DNA of 64,000 nucleotides. It comes from Dongia_B soli. Its GTDB lineage: Bacteria; Pseudomonadota; Alphaproteobacteria; Dongiales; Dongiaceae. The DNA lies in the NCBI RefSeq assembly GCF_034044715.1, contig NZ_JAXCLW010000001.1, positions 186,001 through 250,000 on the forward strand, in the 5' to 3' direction. This document shows, one piece after another, positions 53,457 through 61,754 of this stretch. Positions within the stretch are counted from its first letter, which is position 1; each line of letters opens with the position of its first letter. Position numbers and translations under genes: made by a program. Below the pieces are notes generated by a model. It was not told the DNA's origin. It saw only the letters and a program-made list of their open reading frames with translations, and did not search any database.

Positions 53457-54490
53457 CAATGATGCTCCGTTCCGTGATAGCCCCCTTGGGCCGGCACTTT
53501 GCCGCGGAAGATCCAATAGCTATAGGCGGTATAACCGAGGATGATGGGGATCAGGAACAGGACGCCCACCAGGAGAAATCCCTGCGTCTCCGACGGCGCC
53601 GCCGCCTGCCAGATGCTGATCTCCGGCGGGATGATGTTCGGCCACAGGCTGATCGCCAGGCCGATATAGGACAGCAGAAAGAGGCATAATGTGAGGATGA
53701 AGGGCTGGACCTCGCGCTGCAGCCTGATGGCGCGCCAGAGCGCCAGGGCGACCGCCAGTACCAGGATCGGCACCGGCGAGAGCAGGACGAGATTGGGCAT
53801 CGAAAACCAGCGCTCGGCGATCGCCGGATGCTGCAGTGGCGTCCACAGACTGACCGCGGCCACGAAAAGCAGCAGCAGTAAACCAAGCACCGGCATGGTT
53901 CGGAACATGCGTTCCTGAAGGTCGCCCTCCGATTTCATAATCATCCAGCTGCACCCCAATGCGGCATAGCCAATGACAAGGGCCAAGCCGGTGAAAATTG
54001 CGAACGGCGACAACCAGTCGAAGGCGCCGCCGGCATATTGCCGGTCAACGATCGTGAAGCCCTGGATGAAGGCACCCAAAGCCGCACCCTGAACGAAAGC
54101 GGCAATAGTTGAACTGGTGGCGAAAGCGACATCCCAGGCGGGGCGTGTCCGGTTCGATTTGAAGCGGAATTCGAAGGCAACGCCACGGAAGATCAAGGCG
54201 ATCAACATCAGGATCAAAGGCAAATAGAGCGCTGGGAGGATCGTCGCATAAGCGAGCGGGAAGGCGGCGAAGAGCCCGGTTCCACCCAAAACCATCCAGG
54301 TTTCGTTGCCGTCCCAGATCGGCGCCACCGAATTCATCATGATATCGCGATCCTCTTTCCCGCGCATGAAGGGAAAGAGGATGCCGATACCAAGGTCGAA
54401 GCCATCCATCACCACATACATGAAGACAGCGAAAGCGATGATGATGGCCCATAACAACGGCAGGTCGATGCCGAAGGAATGACCGTCCAT
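53456..54490 (-). CDS. cioB: Cytochrome bd-type (CioB) ubiquinol oxidase subunit II
   Basis: The 344-residue membrane protein has eight to nine hydrophobic helices with the CydB signature near the start, VMDGFDLGIGILFPF, followed by NSVAPIWDGNETWMVLGGTGLFAAFP. It holds no heme itself but supports subunit I in the quinol oxidase. The ATG at 54490 begins two bases past the subunit I stop and follows GGAGAAT. It ends in a coupled DUF2474 peptide gene. The pair is of the CIO type, which tolerates cyanide and works at low oxygen or under stress. Confidence 0.93.
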   Translation of the reverse strand: MDGHSFGIDLPLLWAIIIAFAVFMYVVMDGFDLGIGILFPFMRGKEDRDIMMNSVAPIWDGNETWMVLGGTGLFAAFPLAYATILPALYLPLILMLIALIFRGVAFEFRFKSNRTRPAWDVAFATSSTIAAFVQGAALGAFIQGFTIVDRQYAGGAFDWLSPFAIFTGLALVIGYAALGCSWMIMKSEGDLQERMFRTMPVLGLLLLLFVAAVSLWTPLQHPAIAERWFSMPNLVLLSPVPILVLAVALALWRAIRLQREVQPFILTLCLFLLSYIGLAISLWPNIIPPEISIWQAAAPSETQGFLLVGVLFLIPIILGYTAYSYWIFRGKVPAQGGYHGTEHH

Positions 54491-54492
54491 GG

Positions 54493-55917
54493 CTATTCTC
54501 CTGCTTCCAAAGAATCTAAGGCCGCGGAAATAGGTCGCATCGGCTGCTGCGGCTGACCCGGCCCGCCCGTCTGTGGCTGGTCGGCGAGCTGTGGCACCGG
54601 TCCCGTTGCCATCATCCTCAGCAGGTAATAGACGCCGACACCGAAAACGATGAGATAGGCCGCCAGAAACAAGCCGAGCGAAATGGCGACATGTACGGCC
54701 TGCACCGAGGACACCGCATTGGCGGTGCGCAACTGCCCATAGACCACCCAGGGCTGGCGGCCAACTTCGGTGGTAACCCAGCCGGACAGCACGGCGAGAA
54801 AGCCGCTCGGCCCCATCATCAAGGCGAAAGTATGGAACCATCTGGTTTCGTAGAGGCGTCGGCGCCAACGCAAAACCAGGCTGGTTAATCCCAGCAGCAT
54901 CATTGTAACGCCAATCGCCACCATCAAGCGGAACGACCAGAAGATGATCGATGCATTCGGCCGTTCGTCCGCCGGCCATTCCTTCAGCCCGCGCAAAGTC
55001 CCGTTCCATTCATGCGTCAGGATGAGACTGCCAAGGCGCGGAACTTCAACCGCCCATTTTGTCTCCTCCCGCTGCATGTCGGGCAGACCGAAGAGCAGCA
55101 GCGGCGCGCCCTGGCTGGTTTCCCAATGGCCTTCCATCGCGGCGATCTTGGCGGGCTGATGCTCCAGTGTGTTGAGGCCGTGCATGTCGCCGGCCAGGAT
55201 CTGGATCGGAGCGACGAAGGCCGCCATCCACATCGCCATCGAAAACATCACCCGTGCGGCATCCAACTGGCGGGCATTGTCGCGCGACCGGCGATACAGC
55301 AGATGCCACGCACCGACCGCGCCGACCGCAAAGGCCGTCGTCAGATAAGCGGCCAGGGTCATATGTACCAGGCGATAAGGAAAGGACGGGTTAAAGATGA
55401 CCGCCAGCCAGCTGGCCGGCTGGAACCGGCCATCAACAATCTCATAGCCGCTTGGCGTCTGCATCCAGCTATTGGCCGAGAGTATCCAGAAAGCGGAAAA
55501 CAGCGTGCCGATTGCCACCATGCAGGTGGCGAAGAAATGCAGGCCACGCCCCACGCGGTCCCAGCCAAACAGCATAATGCCGAGAAATCCGGCCTCGAGG
55601 AAAAAGGCCGTCAGCACTTCATAGGACAGCAGGGGACCGAGTATGTTTCCGGCGCTATCCGAAAGTCGGCTCCAATTGGTGCCGAACTGGTAGCTCATGA
55701 CCACACCGGATACGACGCCCATGCCGAAGGATACGGCGAATATTTTCGACCAGAATCGATAGAGGTCGCGATAGACCCGCCGGTCGGTCTTCAGCCAAAG
55801 TCCTTCCAGAACAGCGAGGTAACTAGCCAAGCCAATGGTGAAGGAGGGAAAGAGGATATGGAATGAGATGGTGAAGGCGAATTGCAGGCGCGCCAGAAGA
55901 ACGGCATCGAGTTCCAT
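54493..55917 (-). CDS. cioA: Cytochrome bd-type (CioA) ubiquinol oxidase subunit I
   Basis: The 474-residue subunit has nine hydrophobic helices. The heme ligands can be placed: His20 in FAFTISFHILF, a second His in YRLVHMTLAAY, and the Met in the segment following ATTEVGRQPW-like motifs, here VTTEVGRQPWVVYGQL. The quinol loop is short (GDMHGLNTLEHQPAKIAAMEGHWET lies at about 245-270), as in cyanide-insensitive oxidases, and unlike E. coli CydA. The oxidase reduces oxygen with quinol at the inner membrane. GGGAG precedes the ATG at 55917. Upstream are two inverted repeats, possible redox operators. Confidence 0.93.
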   Translation of the reverse strand: MELDAVLLARLQFAFTISFHILFPSFTIGLASYLAVLEGLWLKTDRRVYRDLYRFWSKIFAVSFGMGVVSGVVMSYQFGTNWSRLSDSAGNILGPLLSYEVLTAFFLEAGFLGIMLFGWDRVGRGLHFFATCMVAIGTLFSAFWILSANSWMQTPSGYEIVDGRFQPASWLAVIFNPSFPYRLVHMTLAAYLTTAFAVGAVGAWHLLYRRSRDNARQLDAARVMFSMAMWMAAFVAPIQILAGDMHGLNTLEHQPAKIAAMEGHWETSQGAPLLLFGLPDMQREETKWAVEVPRLGSLILTHEWNGTLRGLKEWPADERPNASIIFWSFRLMVAIGVTMMLLGLTSLVLRWRRRLYETRWFHTFALMMGPSGFLAVLSGWVTTEVGRQPWVVYGQLRTANAVSSVQAVHVAISLGLFLAAYLIVFGVGVYYLLRMMATGPVPQLADQPQTGGPGQPQQPMRPISAALDSLEAGE

Positions 55918-55946
55918 CAATCAAGCTCCCTTGAGGCCACCCATGC

Positions 55947-56045
55947 TTGATCTGCTCGGCAATCAAAGCATGCACAGTGCTTAGCACCGGGGTCAAGGCA
56001 GCTTCGAGCATGCCGGATGACGCGCATCAACTTGCCGCTGCGTCA
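55947..56045. promoter_or_regulatory. Inverted repeats upstream of cioAB
   Basis: TTGAT-N10-ATCAA (55947-55966) and TGACGC-N16-GCGTCA (56018-56045) lie in the 224-base gap between cioA and a divergent PAS_5 gene. The first is not an FNR box because its spacer is 10, not 4. The second is symmetric but has no known match. RegA binding is possible but unsupported. Confidence 0.4.
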
Positions 56046-56141
56046 ATTCGGGGCATTGACCGTTGGGGTAGTACCTGACCGGGCGATGATATATAAGGGA
56101 CCTCCCGATATTTCCGCCGGGAACGGACGGCCATCGGAGCC

Positions 56142-56639
56142 ATGGATGAGACGATGACCGAGTATCCCGAGAGAATCGACCGGTTGCGGAAATACTGGGA
56201 AAATCTGGCCGGCGGCCAAGCGCCCGAGCGGCACCAGGTCGACCCTGCGGCCATTACCGACTTGTTACCCTATTTGCTGCTGGTCGAGATCGAGCCGGAT
56301 CCTTTCCGGGTACGGTATCGGCTGACCGGCACGATTGTCGACCAGATGACGGGCATGAATATTTCAGGTCGGTATCTCGACGAATTCGCTGTCGGCATCT
56401 ATGCCGAGTCGGTGAATCAGTTGCAGCAGGATTATGCCAAATGTCACGCCAGCGGCCGCGCCACGGTCAATACCTATCACTGGCCGACCGGCGAAGGTTA
56501 CTTCCTGCATGTGTGCTATGGGCTGTTTCCCTTGACCATCGGCGGTGAGATTCAGCAATGCCTCTCGATCGAGGATTATGGCGAACTGACGTATGATTCC
56601 AAGATCGCGGACTGGTCGGTGCCGTTAAAGAAAAAGTGA
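56142..56639 (+). CDS. PAS_5-family single-domain protein
   Basis: The 165-residue product is a stand-alone PAS_5-type domain: a helical start RIDRLRKYWENLAGG, a LLVEIEPDPFRVRYRLTGT strand region and a GRATVNTYHWPTGEGYFLHVCYGLFPL core. There is no kinase or cyclase output. It is divergent from the cioAB operon, so it may sense a related redox or respiratory signal, but this is inference. The start at 56142 or an ATG four codons later is uncertain. Confidence 0.75.
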   Translation: MDETMTEYPERIDRLRKYWENLAGGQAPERHQVDPAAITDLLPYLLLVEIEPDPFRVRYRLTGTIVDQMTGMNISGRYLDEFAVGIYAESVNQLQQDYAKCHASGRATVNTYHWPTGEGYFLHVCYGLFPLTIGGEIQQCLSIEDYGELTYDSKIADWSVPLKKK

Positions 56640-56953
56640 GCCCACGCCTCGTATCTCATTACGATCACTATCGTTTTGCACCAGAAAGATGCAAATTGAC
56701 GAGAGACCGGCTCAGCAATTTCGTAGATGCAATTGCAGGCGCTCTCCGGTAATGTGCGCCGGCGCAAGGCAGCTGTGACCGAACCCGGCTGCTATTAACC
56801 GCAAGCATCTTCGAGACAATTTTTGCGCGCGCAACGCCGCACGGCGTTGCCGCACTGTATTTCGCCCATTTCACTTGCGTTGGCTCCGGTAGAGTCCGCG
56901 TATTGCTTGCGGCCTCACCGGTGGTATAGGCGCGCGCAAAAGAGGAGAGGAAC
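56640..56953. other. Intergenic region with inverted repeat, 314 bases
   Basis: No gene is visible. An inverted repeat of GCAACGCC and GGCGTTGC (56831-56838 and 56843-56850) around a GCAC centre could be an operator or a small hairpin before the tiny-gene group that begins at 56954. Confidence 0.5.
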
Positions 56954-57142
56954 ATGACGCCACACAAATTCAAGATCGGGCAAACAGTCATTTTTACCCC
57001 GAACATGAATCACGCCTCGACCTCGCGCGGGAGCTATCAGATCGTTCGATTGCTGCCCAGCGAGACGGCGGATTGTCAGTACCGTATCAAGAGCTCCAAG
57101 GATGGGCAAGAACGCGTGGTCCGCGAAAGCGAGCTTTCCTGA
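56954..57142 (+). CDS. Small conserved hypothetical protein
   Basis: The 62-residue product starts TPHKFKIGQTVIFTPN and ends with YRIKSSKDGQERVVRESELS, a pattern I recognise from small, uncharacterised proteins common in Rhizobiales and Rhodospirillales. It reads like a small beta-barrel (SH3-like) domain. GAGGAGAGGAA precedes the ATG. Two further tiny genes follow in the same direction. Confidence 0.75.
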   Translation: MTPHKFKIGQTVIFTPNMNHASTSRGSYQIVRLLPSETADCQYRIKSSKDGQERVVRESELS

Positions 57143-57172
57143 CGATTTGGCGAAGGGCAAGGAGGAGGTGCA

Positions 57173-57328
57173 ATGGCGCTAAAACCAAATTATGGCCAGC
57201 AGCGCGCTGACCGCAACCGAGCAAAACAAGAAAAGAAAGATCGGAAGCTCCGCGAACAACAAGAACAAACGGCGCTGCGCAAGGCGACAAAAAAGCCCGG
57301 CGCCGACGCTGCGGAACAGAAAGACTGA
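57173..57328 (+). CDS. Very small basic protein, 51 aa
   Basis: The ATG at 57173 follows a strong GGAGGAGG and opens a 52-codon frame. The product is highly charged, with 12 Lys, 8 Arg and many Gln in a helical pattern (MALKPNYGQQRADRNRAKQE and on), a type seen as small conserved proteins in alphaproteobacteria. It may bind nucleic acid or ribosomes, but that is a guess from composition. It lies 30 bases after the previous tiny gene. Confidence 0.75.
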   Translation: MALKPNYGQQRADRNRAKQEKKDRKLREQQEQTALRKATKKPGADAAEQKD

Positions 57329-57391
57329 TCCGCGATAGAACCACCAGATGGCGCAGTGATATCTATGCCGCAAGGTGATTGAGGAGATGGT

Positions 57392-57619
57392 ATGTCCCGC
57401 AAAAAGCCGAAGACAAAAGATAGCCCGCTTTTGTCTTTCGATATTATCTATGAGGACGGGTCACGCAGTTCCAACCGCAAAATCCACAGCGACGAACTGG
57501 ATTATACCAACGAGTTGGCGTCAGCTAAAGCGGCTCTGGAAGCCCAAGACCGAAAAATTTCCGAATTATCCGGGCGTCCCCGTCCCGCCATCAAGTCTTT
57601 GATGCGCTCCAACGCCTGA
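57392..57619 (+). CDS. Small hypothetical protein, 75 aa
   Basis: The 75-residue product has a Lys-rich start (MSRKKPKTKDS), a short strand region, a helical LASAKAALEAQDRKISEL coiled-coil-like part (about 42-59) and a basic end. It follows GGAGATGGT. It is third in a row of tiny genes on the same strand and ends shortly before a strong hairpin. Confidence 0.65.
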   Translation: MSRKKPKTKDSPLLSFDIIYEDGSRSSNRKIHSDELDYTNELASAKAALEAQDRKISELSGRPRPAIKSLMRSNA

Positions 57620-57628
57620 TACGAGAAT

Positions 57629-57656
57629 GCGGCACTCGCACAATTGCGAGTGCCGC
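57629..57656. terminator. Strong hairpin after the tiny-gene group
   Basis: A 12-bp perfect stem (57629-57640 with 57645-57656) with a CAAT loop lies ten bases after the stop at 57619 and before the end of the convergent hydrolase gene. It lacks an immediate T-tract, so it may be bidirectional and less efficient than the phaB terminator. Confidence 0.65.
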
Positions 57657-57666
57657 GCCACGCTTT

Positions 57667-58863
57667 TCAGTTTCTTAGCGATCTTGCAATTGCATCGAAG
57701 CCGGCGAGCAGCAAATGATCGATCGCATCGTCGGCCGGCAAGGGCTGCGACGACAATTTGGCGATCACCATTTCCGAGGCCGGATCGACATAGATCCATT
57801 GGCCGTGAATGCCGATGGCACAGTAGGCATTCGTCTCATTTCCGACCATGTACCACTTGCTGCGATAGCGTCCCTGCGGCAGGAACTTCGCCATCGATCC
57901 CTTCTGCCAGGCGACCGGGTCGCCATTTTGCAGAATATCCTTGACCCAGCCAGCCGGTACGATCTGCTTGCCACCGATCGCACCGCCCAGCCGCATCAAT
58001 TCGCCGAAGCGCGCGAGATCACGCAGGGTGATGCAGATGCCGCCAGCGGTGCGCGGTGCACCGAAACGGTCCACCGTGACATAGGCGTCATATTCCGCGC
58101 CCATTTTTTGCCAGATATGTTCCGATAGCAGCGCGGTGAAAGGCCGGTTCGCTGCCCGCTCAATCAGCCACCCCAGGAGATCCGAATTCGGCGACACGTA
58201 ATAGAATCTTTCGCCATGGGGATGGCGGTCGCGCGGCAGGCTGGAGAGGAAGTTTCGCAGATCATTAAGGCGTGCCGGATCGTAAATCGGGTTCCAGCCG
58301 GTTGCATCGCGATACCGCGCGAAGGGGCCATCGACATTGAGATAGTCTTCGACGAAATCGATGCTGACCGTCATGTCCAGGACATGGCGCACCGTGCAAT
58401 CGCCATAGGCCGACTTGGCTACTTCCGGAATGTAGCGCGTTACGGGGACGTCGGGATCCAGTTGTCCCTTTTCGACCAAAATTCCCGCCAATGTGCCGCT
58501 CACGGATTTGCTGACGGAAAAGACGATATGCGGCTCGCTTTCAGTGAAGCCGTTGAAATAATTCTCGGCGACGATTTGGCCGCGCTGCAGCACAATGAAT
58601 CCGTCTGTTGTGCTTTCTTCCAGCATTTGTGCAAGCGTCCGGTCGCGGCCATCGGGACCGCGGAACCCTACATCGCCCAGCTTGCGATTGCCGGCGGGAA
58701 GAGCCAAGGGAGCACCTGTGCCACGCCGGATATTGGCTGTCGGCAGGATCTCCCGCACATGATGGAAAGCCCACCGATTGAAAGGCGGGCGGCGCCAGTT
58801 TTCCAGCGAGACTTGTTGCTCGGCGGGTGACGGAAAACCGGTCATCAGTTTTTGCGCTGTCAC
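57667..58863 (-). CDS. Serine hydrolase (class C beta-lactamase/DD-peptidase fold)
   Basis: The 398-residue enzyme has the SxxK nucleophile motif in FSVSKSVSGTLAG (about 122-134), a tyrosine-containing second motif in YYVSPNSDLLGWLIERA and a C-terminal GIHGQWIYVDP region. The pattern fits the family that includes EstB-like esterases and 6-aminohexanoate-dimer hydrolases. It lacks a clear signal peptide, so it may be cytoplasmic. The GTG at 58863 has GAGGAT seven bases upstream; ATG 58845 is an alternative. The substrate is unknown. Confidence 0.88.
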   Translation of the reverse strand: MTAQKLMTGFPSPAEQQVSLENWRRPPFNRWAFHHVREILPTANIRRGTGAPLALPAGNRKLGDVGFRGPDGRDRTLAQMLEESTTDGFIVLQRGQIVAENYFNGFTESEPHIVFSVSKSVSGTLAGILVEKGQLDPDVPVTRYIPEVAKSAYGDCTVRHVLDMTVSIDFVEDYLNVDGPFARYRDATGWNPIYDPARLNDLRNFLSSLPRDRHPHGERFYYVSPNSDLLGWLIERAANRPFTALLSEHIWQKMGAEYDAYVTVDRFGAPRTAGGICITLRDLARFGELMRLGGAIGGKQIVPAGWVKDILQNGDPVAWQKGSMAKFLPQGRYRSKWYMVGNETNAYCAIGIHGQWIYVDPASEMVIAKLSSQPLPADDAIDHLLLAGFDAIARSLRN

Positions 58864-58941
58864 AATGCATCCTCGATCTATTTGAGAAACGAACGGCGTT
58901 GTGGCTCTAGTCATAGCACCCGGCGCCAATCACCGGTATGC

Positions 58942-59885
58942 TTATATGCCGGCGGCGACAACGCCAGGATGTGAGCCTAGCCGCGGGTATTCGCCGGCGA
59001 AAAGCGCGCGCTCGGATGCCAGCCCATCTCCAACCACATCGAAGAAAGCGCGCACGCGTGCGGTACGGCGCAAATCGCTATGGGTTACGATCCACAACTC
59101 GCGCATTAGTTCGGAGATCGGTGCAGCGATAGCGCGCTGCAGCTCGGAATCGGGATCGGCCAGATAGCAAGGCAAGACCGCCAAGCCGATGCCGGCTTTT
59201 GCTGCCATGAACTGGTTAACTAGGCTGTTCGAACGATAGACCCATGCTGTTGGCGTGACGAGTGCCGCCAACCATTCGGATGCCGGAATGCCATTGGCAT
59301 CTGCACTCCAGCCGATCATCGGCATATCGGCGAGCTTGGCCGGGTTTTCAAATGGCGACCGGCTGGTGAGAAGTGCTGGCGCGCCGTAAACCGCCCAGGC
59401 GATGTCGGCCAGTTTGCGACCGAAAAGATCTCCTTCTCTTGGCCGGGCCGGCCGCAGGGCGATATCGGCTTCCCGTCGTGACAGGCTGAGGACGCGATTA
59501 TCGACGGTCAGTTCCACGACAATGCCCGGATGCATCTGCCTAAACCGAGCGAAATGGCCGGTCACCAGCCGAGAGGCAAGCGTATCGGAACTGGTGACGC
59601 GAAGCTGGCCGGTCAGGCGATGATCACGACCGGCAATCTCACGACCGAGCGAAGCCGTCTCGGTTTCGATCCGTTCCGCCGCTTCCGCCACGCGCTCGCC
59701 CGCAGCGGTCGGGAGATAAACGCCCCCGGGAAGGCGTTCGAAGAGGCGGACGCCATTCGCTCCTCGGCAGTATTCAGCCGCCGAAAGGCCGTTGAATGGT
59801 TGATGCCGAGCCCCTGTGCGGCCCCGGTCAGCGAACCGCTGCGGGAAATTGCCAGGATCAGGCGAAAATCATTCCAGTCGTCCAT
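58942..59885 (-). pseudogene. LysR-family regulator gene with single-base frameshift
   Basis: A LysR regulator can be read only by joining two frames. From 59885 the first frame gives the HTH start MDDWNDFRLILAISRSGSLT and GINHSTAFRRLNTAEERM, then loses homology. From about 59752 the second frame continues with PGGVYLPTAAGERVAEAAERIE and the LysR substrate-binding domain (RVTSSDTLASRLVTGHF and on) to 58942. One missing G in the minus-strand sequence near 59752-59756 explains it. It may be a decayed gene or a sequencing error. It is divergent from gstA, with two inverted repeats between them that suit a LysR regulator. Confidence 0.85.
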
Positions 59886-59896
59886 CTCTTATCTAT

Positions 59897-59951
59897 TTGC
59901 ATATTTGCAAGTACAATTTACGAAATAACAAATTTTATTGCAAAATTGTAA
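59897..59951. promoter_or_regulatory. Two TTGCA-N4-TGCAA-type repeats, candidate LysR operator
   Basis: TTGCA-TATT-TGCAA (59897-59910) and TTGCA-AAAT-TGTAA (59938-59951) have the T-N-A dyad form of LysR boxes. They stand 28 bases apart in the divergent promoter between the LysR-like gene and gstA. Function is inferred. Confidence 0.5.
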
Positions 59952-59997
59952 GCCATATCTTGGTCTCCGTCACGCTTCATCATTAGGAGACCGCGAT

Positions 59998-60612
59998 ATG
60001 AAACTCTATTACAGCCCCGGCACCTGTTCTTTTGCAGCGCATATCATCGCCCACGAACTCGACCTTGATCTGGACCTGGAGAAAGTTGACCTCAAAAGCA
60101 AGATCACTGCCGGTGGCGCCGATTACAGTGCCATTAACCCGAAAGGCTATGTTCCTGCCCTGGAGATCGACCAGGGCATCCTGCTGACGGAAGGTCCGGC
60201 GGTGCTGCAATATCTGGCGGCACAACGACCGGAGCGAAACCTGCTACCCGCCGAAGGAAGGATTGAGCGATATCGAGTCCTGGAATGGCTGGGCTTCATC
60301 AACAGCGAGCTGCATAAAAGCTTCACCCCGCTCTGGCACGCCGAAAGCGCCAGCGCGACCAAGGATACGGCGCGCGAGATACTTGCCCGGCGTTTCCGAT
60401 ATCTCGACCACCATCTGTCGACACATCGTTATCTGTTGGGGAACGCATTTACCCTGCCCGATGCCTATTGCTTTACCGTCGTCAATTGGAGCAATTACCT
60501 CGCGCTCGATCTGGCGCCCTATCCCAATCTGCAGCGCTATATGAACGAGATTGAAACCCGCCCTGCCGTGGAAGCAGCCATGGCGGCCGAAGGCTTGAAA
60601 AAAGCGGCATAG
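59998..60612 (+). CDS. gstA: Glutathione S-transferase GstA-like
   Basis: The 204-residue enzyme starts MKLYYSPGTCSFAAHIIAHE, the beta-class GST pattern in which the cysteine (Cys10) contacts glutathione, and continues with the NPKGYVPALEID cis-proline and TEGPAVLQYLA motifs of the thioredoxin-like half and a helical C-terminal half. It would conjugate or reduce electrophiles in the cytoplasm. TAGGAG precedes the ATG. It is first of a three-gene unit with another GST and an SMR pump, divergent from a LysR gene. Confidence 0.93.
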   Translation: MKLYYSPGTCSFAAHIIAHELDLDLDLEKVDLKSKITAGGADYSAINPKGYVPALEIDQGILLTEGPAVLQYLAAQRPERNLLPAEGRIERYRVLEWLGFINSELHKSFTPLWHAESASATKDTAREILARRFRYLDHHLSTHRYLLGNAFTLPDAYCFTVVNWSNYLALDLAPYPNLQRYMNEIETRPAVEAAMAAEGLKKAA

Positions 60613-60625
60613 TGACGATCAAGCC

Positions 60626-61312
60626 ATGAGCCAGCTCCGCCTAATCAGCCATCCGCTCTGCCCCTATGTGCAGCGCGTGGCCATCGCTTTGATGGAAAAA
60701 CACATCCCCTATGAATGCGACTATATCGACCTCGCCGAGAAACCGGCTTGGTTCAGCGCGCTATCACCGCTCGGCAAGGTACCGCTGCTGCAATTGGCCG
60801 ACAGTACGGTCCTGTTCGAATCCGCCGTGATTTGCGATTACCTGGAAGAGGCCTTCCCGCGCTCGCTGCATCCTGACGATCCTGCGAGCCGCGCCCGGGA
60901 ACGGGCCTGGATCGAATTTGGCTCCGCGGTTCTTGCTACCATCTGGGGATTGGAGACAGCGCAGAATGCCGAGACCTTGCGGTGCAAAGCTGAAGAGTTG
61001 CGTATGAAATTCGACCAGGTCGAGCAGGTTCTGGATGGCGGCCCCTGGTTTGCCGGCAGCCGTTTCGGTCTGGTCGATGCTGCCTTCGGCCCGGTCTTTC
61101 GCTATTTCGATGTCTTCGACACGATCGTCGATCTTGGCATTTTCGACGGCTTGGGCAAGCTTCGTCGCTGGCGGGAACATCTGTCACAACGACCGAGCAT
61201 TCAACAAGCCGTTGTACCGGATTATGCCGATCGCCTGCGCCGCTTTCTCGCCGGGCACGGCGCCTATCTGCACCATATAGCGGCACATAACCGGCAAAAG
61301 GTTTGCTCATGA
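60626..61312 (+). CDS. Glutathione S-transferase family protein
   Basis: The 228-residue product has a thioredoxin-like N-terminal domain with SHPLCPYVQRVAIALMEK (Cys about 12 in place of the CPYC site of glutaredoxins), the cis-proline motif KVPLLQL and FESAVICDYLEE, and a helical C-terminal domain. It resembles the omega-like GSTs with a single active-site cysteine. It lies 13 bases after gstA, and its stop overlaps the ATG of the SMR pump gene by four bases. Confidence 0.9.
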   Translation: MSQLRLISHPLCPYVQRVAIALMEKHIPYECDYIDLAEKPAWFSALSPLGKVPLLQLADSTVLFESAVICDYLEEAFPRSLHPDDPASRARERAWIEFGSAVLATIWGLETAQNAETLRCKAEELRMKFDQVEQVLDGGPWFAGSRFGLVDAAFGPVFRYFDVFDTIVDLGIFDGLGKLRRWREHLSQRPSIQQAVVPDYADRLRRFLAGHGAYLHHIAAHNRQKVCS

Positions 61313-61638
61313 ACATGACGGTTGCTTGGATAATGCTGGTGGCCGCGGGTCTTCTCGATGTGCTCTGGGCGGTGTCGTTGAAATATGCCGAAGGCTTCAG
61401 CAAGCCCGGCTGGAGCCTTCTGTCTTTGCTGCTGTTGGGTGGCCTTGTCTTGCTTCTGGGCCGTAGCCTGCTGGTCTTGCCGGTCGGCACGGCCTATGCC
61501 GTCTGGACCGGTATCGGCGCCGCCGGGACCGTCATGATTGGAATTGTCCTGTTCGGTGAAGGAATCGATCCAATGCGCCTGTTCTGGATCGGTTTGATCG
61601 TGATGGGCACGATCGGCCTGAAAATCGGAACAGCCTGA
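61309..61638 (+). CDS. SugE/Gdx-type SMR-family transporter with Glu-to-Asp change
   Basis: The 109-residue pump has four membrane helices and the SugE/Gdx signature LPVGTAYAVWTGIGAAGTVMIGI. SugE-type SMR proteins export guanidinium or quaternary ammonium compounds in exchange for protons. The membrane Glu that binds both substrate and protons in essentially all SMR pumps (in the GLLEVVWA motif) is Asp17 here (GLLDVLWA). Its ATG overlaps the previous GST stop by four bases, so it is coupled. No guanidine riboswitch is expected inside the operon, and none was seen. Confidence 0.9.
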   Translation: MNMTVAWIMLVAAGLLDVLWAVSLKYAEGFSKPGWSLLSLLLLGGLVLLLGRSLLVLPVGTAYAVWTGIGAAGTVMIGIVLFGEGIDPMRLFWIGLIVMGTIGLKIGTA

Positions 61639-61754
61639 GGGCCTGACATGATAAGGCGGACTGAAATATCAATCCGCCCTCCTCCTGGCTGCAGGCTGGG
61701 CGCCTTTGACGCCGCGACCTGCGTCCTGGATCTCCGCGGCACTGCCTTCCAGGC

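Noticed and set aside
55947..55966. FNR box upstream of cioAB
   Set aside because: The TTGAT and ATCAA arms are separated by 10 bases; an FNR box needs 4.
61655..61678. GGCGGA/TCCGCC hairpin after the SMR gene
   Set aside because: The stem is only six pairs with a 12-base loop and no T-tract in either direction; it could be chance.
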